5,477 bases of DNA from Desulfobacterales bacterium. GTDB taxonomy: Bacteria; Desulfobacterota; Desulfobacteria; Desulfobacterales; UBA5852. How positions within the stretch are numbered: the stretch's first letter is position 1; each line of letters opens with the position of its first letter. Location of the stretch: assembly GCA_016735415.1 (NCBI GenBank), contig JAERRP010000404.1:1-5477 (forward strand). The letters are read 5' to 3'. The notes beneath the pieces were generated by a model. That model did no database searches, was not told the origin of the DNA, and was given only the letters and a program-made list of their open reading frames with translations. The position numbers and the translations under genes were made by a program. Positions 5,462-5,477 of the stretch are shown here, one piece after another.

Positions 5462-5477
5462 TTTGAAACGTTAAAAG
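5435..5477. other. AT-rich non-native tail after the mlaA break
   Basis: These 43 bases are 28% GC (12 of 43), in sharp contrast to the GC-rich mlaA sequence just before them. They contain no family-like MlaA residues in any frame and no recognised coding sequence. They could be the end of a mobile element, a chimeric read join, or sequence from another place in the genome. I could not match them to a known IS terminus, and they do not repeat the left-edge inverted repeat. Confidence 0.6.

Noticed and set aside
1..5477. Composite transposon flanked by two copies of the same element
   Set aside because: The left-edge and right-edge low-GC sequences show no visible shared repeat in direct or inverted orientation.

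Overview
This window looks like Gram-negative bacterial chromosome, GC-rich with many GC-ending codons. A lipoprotein with a TPR region and a periplasmic-binding domain, an MlaA-type outer-membrane protein and a secreted alpha/beta hydrolase all imply an outer membrane and periplasm. The gene mix and protein style suggest Desulfobacterota or another proteobacterium; that placement is inference. I see no rRNA, tRNA, CRISPR array, phage module or toxin/defence gene.

Left edge (1-129): a perfect 51-bp inverted repeat with a 17-nt spacer. Its minus strand encodes a short helix-turn-helix peptide like IS3-family transposase OrfA. It abuts, and cuts short, the gene to its right.

Minus-strand cluster (2387 down to 130): in transcription order, a small Arg-rich protein (2142-2387), a three-helix membrane protein (1834-2145, ATGA overlap), a Dabb-domain protein (1459-1809) and a TPR plus type 1 periplasmic-binding lipoprotein like the penicillin-binding-protein activators (118-1338, 3' truncated). 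A good sigma70-like promoter (TTGACA, 17 bp, TAAAAC) lies just upstream of the first gene.

Plus-strand side: after a 354-bp divergent intergenic region comes a DUF1523 membrane protein (2742-3332). A 272-bp gap follows, then a tight two-gene unit: a secreted alpha/beta hydrolase (3605-4885) and an mlaA/vacJ homologue (4898-5461). The mlaA reading frame leaves the family sequence at about 5434/5435 and runs into a 43-nt AT-rich tail.

Both outermost genes are therefore broken exactly where composition changes, and the left break is a foldback. These edges most likely mark contig ends collapsed on repeats or chimeric joins, although real rearrangement cannot be excluded from sequence alone. Biologically, the most interesting part is the hydrolase-MlaA pair, which suggests a periplasmic lipid hydrolase linked to outer-membrane phospholipid transport. 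I found no convincing wholly new system.
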